In this document: positions 48,970-57,017 of the stretch, one piece after another | How the letters are laid out: each line of letters opens with the position of its first letter | Position numbering within the stretch: the first letter of the stretch is position 1 | Origin: Qipengyuania qiaonensis | GTDB lineage: Bacteria > Pseudomonadota > Alphaproteobacteria > Sphingomonadales > Sphingomonadaceae | Direction: 5' to 3' | Assembly: GCF_019711515.1 (NCBI RefSeq) | Contig: NZ_JAIGNO010000007.1 | Span: 118,103-182,102 of the forward strand | DNA length: 64,000 nt | Notes under the pieces: model-generated | The model's database searches: none | Told to the model about the DNA's origin: nothing | Seen by the model: only the letters and a program-made list of their open reading frames with translations | Made by a program: the position numbers and the translations under genes

Positions 48970-49710
48970 ATGGCCAATTGGAACGACACCGACCAGAGGC
49001 AGGGCTTCGGCTCCGTGCCGCGCGCTGGCGACGCCGTTGCCAGGCAGGAAACCTTCGACGCCGGGCTGCGCAAGCACATGCTGTCGATCTACAATTACAT
49101 GACCAGCGGCATATTGCTGACCGCCGTTGTGGCACTGCTCACAGCGCGTAGCGGGCTGGCGCTGACCTTCGCCAGCGGCCCGCTTATGTGGATCGTAGCG
49201 CTGTCGCCGCTCGCAATCGTCTTCGCCATGAGTTTCGGCGCCAACCGGTTCAGCCGCACTACCCTGCAGATGATGTTCTGGGGCTTTGCCACGCTGATGG
49301 GTCTGTCGATGTCGACGATCTTCCTCGTCTTCACCGGTGAATCGATCGCTGCGACCTTCTTCGCCACCGCTGGTGCCTTTGCCGGCCTCAGCCTGTTCGG
49401 CTACACCACGAAGAAGAACCTGCAGGGTTTCGGCACCTTCCTGGTGATGGGGGTGATCGGCCTGCTCATCGCGATGGTGATCAACATCTTCCTCCAGTCG
49501 AGCATCATGGCACTGGCCATCAGCTTCATCGGTGTGCTGATTTTTGCCGGCCTCACGGCTTACGATACCCAGCGTCTGAAGATGGAATACCAGTATCTTC
49601 GTGGCACGGAGTTCGCTGGGAAGGCCGTGATCATGGGCGCACTGAGCCTGTATCTGGACTTCATCAACATGTTCCAGTTCCTGCTCAGCTTCATGGGCAA
49701 CCGCGAATAG
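48970..49710 (+). CDS. Bax inhibitor-1/YccA family membrane protein
   Basis: 246 aa with seven predicted membrane segments after a polar N-terminus of about 40 residues. Typical BI-1 parts: VFTGESIAATFFATAGAFAG, GLTAYDTQRLKMEYQ and the final LYLDFINMFQFLLSFMGNRE. Relatives bind FtsH (YccA) or move calcium (YetJ); the role here is unknown. AGGAG precedes the ATG and a strong terminator follows 38 bases after the stop, so it is monocistronic. Confidence 0.93.
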   Translation: MANWNDTDQRQGFGSVPRAGDAVARQETFDAGLRKHMLSIYNYMTSGILLTAVVALLTARSGLALTFASGPLMWIVALSPLAIVFAMSFGANRFSRTTLQMMFWGFATLMGLSMSTIFLVFTGESIAATFFATAGAFAGLSLFGYTTKKNLQGFGTFLVMGVIGLLIAMVINIFLQSSIMALAISFIGVLIFAGLTAYDTQRLKMEYQYLRGTEFAGKAVIMGALSLYLDFINMFQFLLSFMGNRE

Positions 49711-49748
49711 GTGTAAACCACTCGTCGCACACAGGAATCGGTTGAACG

Positions 49749-49785
49749 TGCCCGGGGTGTAACCGACACTCCGGGCATTTTCTTT
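49749..49785 (+). terminator. intrinsic terminator after the Bax-inhibitor gene
   Basis: 12-bp stem TGCCCGGGGTGT/ACACTCCGGGCA (49749-49760, 49766-49777; one G-U pair), five-base loop, followed by TTTTCTTT. Confidence 0.9.
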
Positions 49786-49881
49786 GGCAACGCGACCGTC
49801 TACCACAGGCCTCGCTTCATCCCCCGTCAAGGGACGGCGGCGCAGGATGAACAACAGGTTTATCGAGGAGGGTCACGCGCC

Positions 49882-50778
49882 ATGAGACGCGGTTCACATA
49901 TCACTATTCGCATCGCGGCCATTGCTGTCGGGATGGCCGTGCTGGGTGCTTGCGCGACGCCCCCGCCTCCTCCCCCCCCGCCGCCGCCGCCGCCGGTAGA
50001 GGCCGTGCCAGTGCGGCCCCTGCCTCCGGGCCAGGCGTCCTATGTCATGGATATTCCGCAACTCAATTCGATGGGCATCCGCGAGACGGTCAATCTGGGT
50101 ATCTCGGACGATGAGAAGGTGTGGCACTTCCGCTCCGCCTGGAACGTGGCGGCGCTGAACTGCCTCGACCCGCAGTACCAGCAGATCCTCGAAGGCTACA
50201 GCGGCTATATCAAGGATCATGCGCGACCGCTGAAACAGGTCAACGACCGCATCGATGCCGACTATCGCAAGGAACACGGTAAGGGACGGCCGGCAATTCA
50301 GGCTCGCGAGAGCCAGATGACGATGGTCTACAACTACTTCGCCTTGCCGCCCGCGCGATCCGATTTCTGCCGCACGGCGCTTGGCATTTCGCAACAGTAT
50401 GTCGCTTCGGAAACGGTCGATCCGGTTGCCTTCGCGCTGACGAATTTCTCGGTACTCGAGGGTCCGTTCGAGCGTTTCTTTGTCGCCTATGAGCAGTACC
50501 AGCGAGATTCTGCCGCCTGGGACGCGCAATATGGTGAACGCTACGGCGCATCGCAGCCCGGATATGTAGCGGTCAAGAACTCGAGAGCGTTTCAGGTGCC
50601 GCAGCCGGGTTCCGATCCTGCGGCGCTAAGTGTGGCGCCCTTGCAGGAAACGACGGTGATCGATCCCGATACCGGGGCTCAGATCCCGGTCGTTCCCGTC
50701 GATGAAACCCGGGTATCGGTGCCGATTGTCCAGCCGATCCCCAACGATGCCGGCGAAGACGACACGCCGAAGGACTGA
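49882..50778 (+). CDS. lipoprotein with N-terminal polyproline run, function unknown
   Basis: 298 aa. Signal peptide with lipobox LGAC (Cys about 25), directly followed by ATPP and a run of 11-12 Pro. The rest has no recognised domain; it contains a helical, Gln/Tyr-rich part ([20 protein letters not shown]) and a Cys pair (about 94 and 167). A polyproline stalk after a lipid anchor would hold the domain away from the membrane. GAGGAGGGTC precedes the ATG 49882. It is followed by a hairpin and the tRNA. Confidence 0.75.
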   Translation: MRRGSHITIRIAAIAVGMAVLGACATPPPPPPPPPPPPVEAVPVRPLPPGQASYVMDIPQLNSMGIRETVNLGISDDEKVWHFRSAWNVAALNCLDPQYQQILEGYSGYIKDHARPLKQVNDRIDADYRKEHGKGRPAIQARESQMTMVYNYFALPPARSDFCRTALGISQQYVASETVDPVAFALTNFSVLEGPFERFFVAYEQYQRDSAAWDAQYGERYGASQPGYVAVKNSRAFQVPQPGSDPAALSVAPLQETTVIDPDTGAQIPVVPVDETRVSVPIVQPIPNDAGEDDTPKD

Positions 50779-50800
50779 TCGCCTCGTATGGATGCTTTGC

Positions 50801-50832
50801 AGGCGTGCCGTCATTCGCTAGATGGCACGCCT
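50801..50832 (+). terminator. possible terminator hairpin after the lipoprotein gene
   Basis: 12-bp stem AGGCGTGCCGTC/GATGGCACGCCT (50801-50812, 50821-50832; one G-U pair) with an eight-base loop, 22 bases after the stop. It lacks a T run, so termination is less certain. A second small hairpin (50835-50854, CACTGCA/TGCAGTG) follows before the tRNA. Confidence 0.5.
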
Positions 50833-50869
50833 TGCACTGCATATATCTGCAGTGTTGCAGACCTGGAAC

Positions 50870-50945
<76 letters not shown>

Positions 50946-50963
50946 GGAAATTCGGCTAGCGGT

Positions 50964-51845
50964 CTAGATCGCGCCGAAGGTCCAGCCTTCGGTGCGGGCG
51001 ATAGCGGGCGTCAGGCCACGCGGCGACCAAAGGGCCGGATCGTTTGCCGCTCTTCGCAGCCATGCGGCTGTCAACATCGCGTCTGTCGAGTGGTCGTCGT
51101 ATCGCTCGAGTGATGGATGCGGTTCTGAACCGAGGTTGGCGAGCATTCGATTTAGGGTATCGCCATCGCGAATCTTGCTACGTCCTTTTGGCATTCCAGC
51201 GGCACGCGCTGCGATTGAAGTGTAAATCTCAACGATTAGCGGCCCCCTCAGCGGCACGTCGTCGAAGGGCCAAACCGGTACTTTTCCGCGCAGCCGGTTT
51301 AGTAGACGCATTCCGGTAAGACTCGATTTGCCAACTTGTGCGGCGCCTACAAGATTGAAGCAACTCACCGGATTGACCCCATTCGTTCGCTGCCGATGCT
51401 CGGCCTCACGGAGACGTCCTGCCCCTCCGACAAAAGCATCGCCTGTGACCGTTTCACCAGGATATTGGTTGCGAAAGTGAGCTTTGAAATTGTCGTTCTT
51501 CGGGAATGTCGACGCGCTTAAGTGCGCCTCTTCAGCGCACTTACGGTCCACCAACTCCCAAAGCGCTTTGGCGTCCTTGGGTGAGCTTGGATTGCCGGGG
51601 AAATAGTCGCCAGCGTCTACAAAAGGTAGCCCGGGCGACAAGTCGAGGCCGATCAGCATGTCGGTCTGCGCCTTCGCATGATCAAGAAGCCATTTCAGAA
51701 TGCTTTCTCGTGACCAGCCACGCGCTGGTTTCAACAGCCTCGGAGCGAAGCTTCCCGTAGTGCAGTGCGCCATGGCCAAGCCTTTGGGCCGTGCAACCGC
51801 CTCGCCTGACCAGTCAATACAAACAAAGTTTTTAAAGCTTCGCAC
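50964..51845 (-). CDS. DUF429-like RNase H-fold protein, function unknown
   Basis: 293 aa from a GTG at 51845 that lies in the last codons of rarA. The spaced acidic motifs match an RNase H-like DUF429 fold: CIDWSGE (residue 9-15), [11 protein letters not shown] (about 65), PLIVEIYTS (about 207) and [15 protein letters not shown] (about 249). These suggest a metal-dependent nuclease or a relative. G+C is about 52-55%, against 62% or more in neighbours, and it sits between the tRNA-Ala 3' end and rarA, which suggests acquisition. No integrase or direct repeat is visible. Confidence 0.7.
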   Translation of the reverse strand: MRSFKNFVCIDWSGEAVARPKGLAMAHCTTGSFAPRLLKPARGWSRESILKWLLDHAKAQTDMLIGLDLSPGLPFVDAGDYFPGNPSSPKDAKALWELVDRKCAEEAHLSASTFPKNDNFKAHFRNQYPGETVTGDAFVGGAGRLREAEHRQRTNGVNPVSCFNLVGAAQVGKSSLTGMRLLNRLRGKVPVWPFDDVPLRGPLIVEIYTSIAARAAGMPKGRSKIRDGDTLNRMLANLGSEPHPSLERYDDHSTDAMLTAAWLRRAANDPALWSPRGLTPAIARTEGWTFGAI

Positions 51846-53154
51846 GGTCTTTCCGCAGTTTGTCCCAATATTCGAGCCGTTTCTTCACTTCGCGCTCGAA
51901 GCCGCGCTCTGCGGGTTCGTAATAGGTCTGCGGCTCCATCTCCTCGGGCCAGTAATTATCGCCCGAAAAGCCCTCTTCGGCGTCGTGGTCGTAGCTGTAG
52001 CCCGAACCGTAGCCGATATCCTTCATCAGTTTTGTCGGCGCGTTGAGGATGTTTTGCGGCGGCATCAGGCTCCCCGTTTCCCTGGCCGATCCGAGCGAAG
52101 CCTTCTGCGCCTTGTAGACCGCGTTCGATTTGGGGGCGGTGGCAAGATAGGTACAGGCCTGCACCAGCGCGAGTTCGCCCTCGGGGCTGCCCAGAAACTC
52201 GTAAGCGTCCTTGGCCGCCATGCATTGCACCAGCGCCTGCGGATCGGCCATGCCGATATCCTCCACCGCCATGCGGATCAGGCGACGGGCGAGGAAGCGC
52301 GGTTCCTCCCCGGCAGTGAGCATGCGCGCGAGGTAATAGAGGCTCGCCTGGACGTCGCTGCCGCGCACCGACTTGTGGAGCGCGGAAATGAGATTGTAAT
52401 GTCCTTCGCGATCCTTGTCGTAGACCGCCACGCGGCGCTGCAGGAAGCTGCCGAGGGCCGCCGGATCAAGGGGCTCTTCGATCTTCGCATTGTAGAGCGT
52501 TTCGGCCTGATTAAGCAGGAATCGCCCATCGCCATCGGCACTCGCCACCAGTGCATCGCGCGCTTCGGGGGTCAAGGGGAGCGAGCCTTCGAGCTTTTCC
52601 GCGCGGTCGAGCAACTGGCCGAGGGCCTCGCAGTCGAGCCGCTGGAGAATCAATACCTGTGCGCGGCTGAGAAGCGCGGCGTTGAGCGCGAAGCTGGGGT
52701 TCTCGGTGGTCGCGCCCACCAGTGTCACCGTTCCGCGTTCCACGAAGGGCAGGAAGCCATCCTGTTGCGCGCGGTTGAAGCGGTGGATCTCGTCAACGAA
52801 GAGCAAGGTGCGCTGACCTGCCTCGGCTGCCTTGTCGGCAGCGGCGAAGGCCTTCTTGAGATCGGCAACCCCGCTGAACACCGCGCTCACGCTTTCGAAG
52901 CGCATGCCGACGCTGTCGGCGAGAAGTCGGGCGATGGTGGTCTTACCGGTGCCGGGCGGCCCCCACAGGATCATGCTCGACAGCTTGCCCGCCGCGACCA
53001 TACGCCCGATCGCACCTTCCGGACCGGTCAGGTGATCCTGCCCGATGACTTCGCCCAGGCTTGCCGGGCGCAAACGGTCGGCGAGCGGTGCATCTTCGCG
53101 CGGCGCCTCAGGGGCGGATGCCTGGGGCAGGTCATCGGGAAACAAATCGGCCAT
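51832..53154 (-). CDS. rarA: replication-associated recombination protein A (AAA+ ATPase)
   Basis: Clamp-loader-like ATPase (RarA/MgsA/WRNIP1 family) that acts at stalled replication forks. 440 aa from ATG 53154: Walker A WGPPGTGKTT (about residues 62-71), Walker B LLFVDEIHRF (about 117), sensor GATTENPSF (about 144), and the C-terminal MgsA domain (YGSGYSYDHDAEEGFSGDNY). The frame continues upstream but MADLFPDD is the family-like start. Its 3' end overlaps the DUF429-like gene by 14 bases. Confidence 0.95.
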   Translation of the reverse strand: MADLFPDDLPQASAPEAPREDAPLADRLRPASLGEVIGQDHLTGPEGAIGRMVAAGKLSSMILWGPPGTGKTTIARLLADSVGMRFESVSAVFSGVADLKKAFAAADKAAEAGQRTLLFVDEIHRFNRAQQDGFLPFVERGTVTLVGATTENPSFALNAALLSRAQVLILQRLDCEALGQLLDRAEKLEGSLPLTPEARDALVASADGDGRFLLNQAETLYNAKIEEPLDPAALGSFLQRRVAVYDKDREGHYNLISALHKSVRGSDVQASLYYLARMLTAGEEPRFLARRLIRMAVEDIGMADPQALVQCMAAKDAYEFLGSPEGELALVQACTYLATAPKSNAVYKAQKASLGSARETGSLMPPQNILNAPTKLMKDIGYGSGYSYDHDAEEGFSGDNYWPEEMEPQTYYEPAERGFEREVKKRLEYWDKLRKDRAKL

Positions 53155-53213
53155 TGGTCGGCTGACATAAGGCGTTCGCCGGAAAATTGCAGTGCTGCCT
53201 TGCAGAACGTCAA

Positions 53214-53229
53214 CTAAGATATATCTTAG
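53214..53229 (+). promoter_or_regulatory. palindromic operator between rarA and padR
   Basis: CTAAGATATATCTTAG is a perfect 16-base palindrome, 31 bases before the padR ATG. It covers the -10 region of a possible promoter (TTGCAG at 53200-53205, TATCTT at 53222-53227, 16-base spacer). PadR proteins commonly bind such AT-rich palindromes and repress themselves. Confidence 0.7.
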
Positions 53230-53260
53230 ACCTATCGAAGATAACTCAAGGAACAATTGA

Positions 53261-53887
53261 ATGTATAAGGCACATAAATGGCGCAAGATGCGCAGAATGG
53301 GCGGCTGGCCGTTCGTTGCGGCCATGATCGCGGAGGCCGATTGCCGGGATGAGCTCGGTGCCTCGGCCAAATTCGGCGGACCCAACTGGTCGTTCGATTT
53401 CGGCCCGCGCGGAGGCGGTAGCCGTCGCGGGAGGATGTTCGGTCCGGGCGAACTGCGGCTCGTCCTGCTCAAGCTGGTGGCGGACGAACCACGCCATGGC
53501 TACGAACTCATCAAGGCGATCGAGGAACTGACCGAGGGCTCCTATTCGCCCAGCCCGGGGACGATCTACCCCACACTCTCCCTGCTCGAAGACGAAGGCG
53601 CGATCGCGCAGGCGGCAGGCGACGAGACGCGGAAGGCCTATGAGGCAACCGATGCTGGCCGCAGCGAACTGGACGATCGGGCAGAGGAAGTAGAGGCGCT
53701 GTTCGAACGCCTCTCGGGCCACGGCGAGCATCGCCGGGCCTATGCCACGCCGGAAATGTTTCGCGCGCTCGGCAATCTGGCGGGCGTTCTGAAAAATCGC
53801 GCACGTTCCGGCAAACTGGACAAGCAGACGGTTCAGGACATCGTCGATCTCGTCGACGAACTCGCCAAGAAGATCGAACGGCTCTGA
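53261..53887 (+). CDS. PadR family transcriptional regulator
   Basis: 208-aa winged-helix regulator. N-terminal 55 residues are basic and Gly-rich (GPRGGGSRRGRMFGPGEL); the PadR domain (about 58-130) has LVLLKLVADEPRHGYELI and SPSPGTIYPTLSLLEDEG, followed by a Vir-like C-terminal helical dimerisation region. AAGGA lies eight bases before ATG 53261. Divergent from rarA; the palindrome upstream points to autoregulation. The ligand is unknown; the following membrane gene (72 bases on) could be a target. Confidence 0.92.
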   Translation: MYKAHKWRKMRRMGGWPFVAAMIAEADCRDELGASAKFGGPNWSFDFGPRGGGSRRGRMFGPGELRLVLLKLVADEPRHGYELIKAIEELTEGSYSPSPGTIYPTLSLLEDEGAIAQAAGDETRKAYEATDAGRSELDDRAEEVEALFERLSGHGEHRRAYATPEMFRALGNLAGVLKNRARSGKLDKQTVQDIVDLVDELAKKIERL

Positions 53888-53959
53888 CAATCCTTCCCTT
53901 GCGCCCTGCACGACAGGCGATAGTCTGCTGCGCGGGGTCGCAAGAGGGAGGGTTCTTGC

Positions 53960-54382
53960 ATGAATACAGACATAAAGGCGCCGTGGCACCTGTGGGCGGT
54001 CGGCGTGATCACGCTGTTGTGGAATGCCGTCGGGATCATGAGCTACACCATGACAGAGCTGGGCCAGCTCGAAGCGTTGGGAATGACGCCGGAGCAAATC
54101 GCCTATTTCGACACCTTCCCCTCCTGGGCGACCGCCGTGTGGGCCCTGGGAGTCTGGGGCGCCTTTTTCGGCTCCATCCTGCTGCTGTTCCGCTCGCGTT
54201 TCGCCGTATATTCGCTGGCGATATCCGTCGTCGGCCTCGTGGGGACGACCTATTTCCAGCGGGTTGTCACCGACTTGCCTGCCGATATGGAAAATCCGGC
54301 GCTGGAGCTTGCAATCTGGGTGATCACGCTCGGCACGCTATGGTACGCCATCAAGATGCGGCGCTCGGGCGTCCTGCGCTAG
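53960..54382 (+). CDS. four-helix membrane protein, function unknown
   Basis: 140 aa with about four membrane segments (residues about 10-30, 55-80, 84-102, 115-132) and a conserved-looking WNAVGIMSYTMTEL in the first. GAGGGAGGGTTC precedes the ATG. It resembles small unassigned sphingomonad inner-membrane proteins. It follows padR on the same strand, so PadR control is possible but unproven. Ends one base before the convergent glycosyltransferase stop. Confidence 0.75.
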   Translation: MNTDIKAPWHLWAVGVITLLWNAVGIMSYTMTELGQLEALGMTPEQIAYFDTFPSWATAVWALGVWGAFFGSILLLFRSRFAVYSLAISVVGLVGTTYFQRVVTDLPADMENPALELAIWVITLGTLWYAIKMRRSGVLR

Positions 54383-55549
54383 CTATCGGCCGCGCTGTGC
54401 CTGGAGCCTCAGATACGTATCGACCACAGCTTGGTTGATCGTATCCCAGGAATAGGCGCGGGCGGCCATTTCGCCGTTCGCACCGTGCCGCAGGCGTAAC
54501 GCATCGTCGGTGCAATAGGGCGCCAGCGCTTCGGCGCAGGCCCGGGCGAAGGCGTCCGGCTTCGCAGCCGGAACCAGGCGACCCGTCGTGCCATTCGTCA
54601 CCAGGCTGGCGGCACCCGTCGCGCCCGCCGCGACCACTGGCAGACCGCAAGCCATGGCTTCCAATGTGACGTTGCCGAACGTCTCCGTGGTCGAAGGATT
54701 GAAGAAGACGTCCCCGCTCGCGAGCGCGTGCCCGAGATCCGCCCCGGTCTTGAACCCGGCGAAGATCCCGCCGGGCAGCGCTTTCTCGAACCACCCCCGC
54801 GCAGGACCGTCGCCGATTACCAGCACCTTGTGCGGCACTTGCTGCTTCCTGAGCTGAACGATCGCCTCTGCAAAGACGTCGAGCCCCTTTTCCATCACCA
54901 GCCGACCGAGGAATACGATCGCGACATCGTCGTCGGCCAGCCCGTGCGCACGACGCCATTCGAGGTCGCGCTTCGACGGATCGAAGATCGTTCGGTCGAC
55001 GCCGCGAGACCAGATCGAGATGTCGTCGTGCATCCTCTGAGCCTTGAGCTCATCGATCTGGCTTTGCGAGGGAGCGACAAGGGCGTCGCAGCGCTGGTAG
55101 AACCGTCGCAGCAGCGTCTCCACGACCGGTTCGAGAAAGCTCATATTGTAGTAACGGGGGTAGGTCTCGAAGCGGGTGTGCACCGATGCGAGTACCGGCA
55201 GATCGTGCTTTTCGGCCCAGCCGAGGGCCGAATGCCCGGTGAAATCGGGGGCGGATAGATGGATGGTGTTGGGCCGGAAGGCCTCAAGGTCAGCTCGCGC
55301 ATTTGCGTCGAGCGGCAGGCCCAGCCGGTATTCGCCCCGATTTTTCACCGGCATACGCATGTTGGGAACGTCGATCAGATCTCCGACCGGCTCGAAGTCG
55401 GGCTTCGCCACCACCGGGGAATACACGCGCAGCGCCGCACCTTGCTGCAACACATAGTCGGCAAGGCGGTTAAGCGCTTGGTTGCATCCGTCGCGGGTGT
55501 AATTGTAGTTCCCGCTGAAGAGCGCGATGCGGAGATCGGTCACGTCCAT
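54383..55549 (-). CDS. GT4 family glycosyltransferase
   Basis: 388-aa GT-B enzyme, probably a GDP-mannose- or UDP-sugar-dependent retaining transferase. N-terminal domain ALFSGNYNYTRDGCNQALNRLADYV; C-terminal donor domain with IVFLGRLVMEKGLDVF and the E-x7-E motif NPSTTETFGNVTLEAMACGLPVV. MgtA/PimB-like proteins that glycosylate lipids are the closest type I recognise. ATG 55549 is used; ATG 55561 is possible. Divergent from serC. Confidence 0.88.
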   Translation of the reverse strand: MDVTDLRIALFSGNYNYTRDGCNQALNRLADYVLQQGAALRVYSPVVAKPDFEPVGDLIDVPNMRMPVKNRGEYRLGLPLDANARADLEAFRPNTIHLSAPDFTGHSALGWAEKHDLPVLASVHTRFETYPRYYNMSFLEPVVETLLRRFYQRCDALVAPSQSQIDELKAQRMHDDISIWSRGVDRTIFDPSKRDLEWRRAHGLADDDVAIVFLGRLVMEKGLDVFAEAIVQLRKQQVPHKVLVIGDGPARGWFEKALPGGIFAGFKTGADLGHALASGDVFFNPSTTETFGNVTLEAMACGLPVVAAGATGAASLVTNGTTGRLVPAAKPDAFARACAEALAPYCTDDALRLRHGANGEMAARAYSWDTINQAVVDTYLRLQAQRGR

Positions 55550-55638
55550 TGCCGGCGACATAAGGCCGCTTGCACGGTTTGGCGAGAGGAAGCCGGTCGT
55601 ATCGCAGGGACACTTCATCGCTGCATAGCTATTTCGTG

Positions 55639-55666
55639 TTGACTTGTTGCGACGCAACTTTAGTTC
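55639..55666 (+). promoter_or_regulatory. candidate serC promoter
   Basis: TTGACT (55639-55644), 16-base spacer and TAGTTC (55661-55666). The -35 is good, the -10 weak. A small GTTGC-GAC-GCAAC repeat lies in the spacer. Confidence 0.4.
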
Positions 55667-55667
55667 G

Positions 55668-55720
55668 GCTGTCGGGCCACGCGGTCCCAACGCCGCGCGT
55701 GCTCTCTGCAAGGAGAGAAT
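55668..55720 (+). ncRNA. serC-motif-like RNA leader
   Basis: Two hairpins directly before serC. The first has CGCGG (55680-55684) pairing with CCGCG (55693-55697) around a TCCCAACG loop. The second, CTCTC (55702-55706) with GAGAG (55713-55717), covers part of the AGGAG ribosome-binding site. A conserved serC RNA motif of about this size and place is known upstream of serC in Alphaproteobacteria; the match is by memory, not alignment. Confidence 0.55.
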
Positions 55721-55722
55721 AC

Positions 55723-56880
55723 ATGACTGCCGAACCGACGCTCAAGCCTGAGCGCCCCTTCTTTTCGTCCGGTCCGACCGCCAAGCGTAAAGGCTGGTCT
55801 GCCGCCAATCTCAAAACCGAATCTCTTGGACGTTCGCATCGCAGCGCACTTGGCAAGTCGCGGCTGAAATATGCCATCGACCTGTCCAAGGAGATGCTCG
55901 GCGTGCCCGAGGATTATCTGGTCGGCATCATGCCCGCCTCGGACACGGGCGCGCTCGAATGCGCCATGTGGACGATGCTGCGTCCCGATCGTCCGGCGAC
56001 TGTCGCCGCGTGGGAGAGTTTCGGCAATGTCTGGATTCAGGACGCGGTCAAGCAGCTCAAGTTGCCGCAGCTGACCACGCTCGACGCCGATTACGGCGAG
56101 ATTCCCGACCTTGCGAGCATCCCGCAGGACAATGATGTTGTTTTCACCTGGAACGGCACCACTTCGGGCGCGAAAGTCCCGAACACCGATTGGCTTGCGC
56201 CGGGCCGCGCAGGGGTGACGATCAACGATGCCACCAGCGCCGTCTTCGCGATGGAGATGGACTGGGCCAAGCTCGATGCCACGACCTATAGCTGGCAGAA
56301 AGTGATGGGGTCGGAAGCCCAGCACGGCATGCTGATCCTCAGCCCCAAGGCGGTCGAGCGAATCGAGAGCTACGATCCCGAATGGCCGTTGCCCAAGCTC
56401 TTCCGTCTCAAGAAGGGCGGCAAGATCAACACCGGCATCTTCGAAGGCGCGACGATCAACACGCCGTCGATGCTGGCGACCGAGGACTACATCGACGCGC
56501 TGGAATGGGCGCAGGCGCTGGGTGGCCGCAAGGCCATGTTCGAACGGGCCGATGCCAATGCCGCGATCGTGAAGGACTGGATCGAGGCAACCCCCTGGTT
56601 GCGCAATATGGCGTCCGATCCGGCGCAGCAGACAAATACCGGTGTGTGCTTCGTCTTCCAAGGCGACTGGTACGATAGCCTGTCCGACGAGGACAAGGCT
56701 GGCGTTCCGAAGAAGATCGTCAAGCTGCTCGAAGAGCGCGATGTCGGCTACGACTTCAACGGCTATCGCGATGCCCCGCCGTCCCTGCGCATCTGGTGCG
56801 GCGGTACGGTCGAGCAGGAGGATCTCAAGCGTCTCCTGCCCTGGATCGAGTGGGCCTACGAGACCGTCAAGAACGGCTGA
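55723..56880 (+). CDS. serC: phosphoserine aminotransferase
   Basis: PLP enzyme converting 3-phosphohydroxypyruvate to phosphoserine (serine synthesis; also used for PLP synthesis). 385 aa, the alphaproteobacterial type, starting at ATG 55723 with AGGAG eight bases upstream. FFSSGPTAKRKGW at the N-terminus, DTGALECAMW, and the PLP lysine in TYSWQKVMGSEAQHG (about residue 192). It is followed by serA, with a repeat-filled spacer. Confidence 0.95.
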   Translation: MTAEPTLKPERPFFSSGPTAKRKGWSAANLKTESLGRSHRSALGKSRLKYAIDLSKEMLGVPEDYLVGIMPASDTGALECAMWTMLRPDRPATVAAWESFGNVWIQDAVKQLKLPQLTTLDADYGEIPDLASIPQDNDVVFTWNGTTSGAKVPNTDWLAPGRAGVTINDATSAVFAMEMDWAKLDATTYSWQKVMGSEAQHGMLILSPKAVERIESYDPEWPLPKLFRLKKGGKINTGIFEGATINTPSMLATEDYIDALEWAQALGGRKAMFERADANAAIVKDWIEATPWLRNMASDPAQQTNTGVCFVFQGDWYDSLSDEDKAGVPKKIVKLLEERDVGYDFNGYRDAPPSLRIWCGGTVEQEDLKRLLPWIEWAYETVKNG

Positions 56881-56887
56881 TCACGAT

Positions 56888-56915
56888 AACCCTCTCCCCT
56901 TGAGGGGAGAGGGTT
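56888..56915 (+). repeat. palindromic repeat between serC and serA, copy 1
   Basis: Perfect 12-bp arms AACCCTCTCCCC (56888-56899) and GGGGAGAGGGTT (56904-56915) with a TTGA loop. This is a common dispersed palindrome of proteobacterial genomes. A third related tract GGGAGAGGGG lies at 56916-56925. It starts seven bases after the serC stop and could act as a transcript stabiliser or terminator. Confidence 0.85.
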
Positions 56916-56985
56916 GGGAGAGGGGTTGTCCCTCTCGATTTTCCAACCATTTGAAGGGCCGGGTGCAGTATCCCTCACTCCCCGG

Positions 56986-57011
56986 CTCTCTCCCCTGAAG
57001 GGGAGAGGGAG
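56986..57011 (+). repeat. palindromic repeat, copy 2, carrying the serA ribosome-binding site
   Basis: CTCTCTCCCC (56986-56995) and GGGGAGAGGGAG (57000-57011) around a TGAA loop; 8-10 paired bases. The right arm GAGGGAG ends six bases before the serA ATG, so it doubles as the Shine-Dalgarno sequence and would be hidden when the hairpin forms. Confidence 0.8.
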
Positions 57012-57017
57012 TAAATC

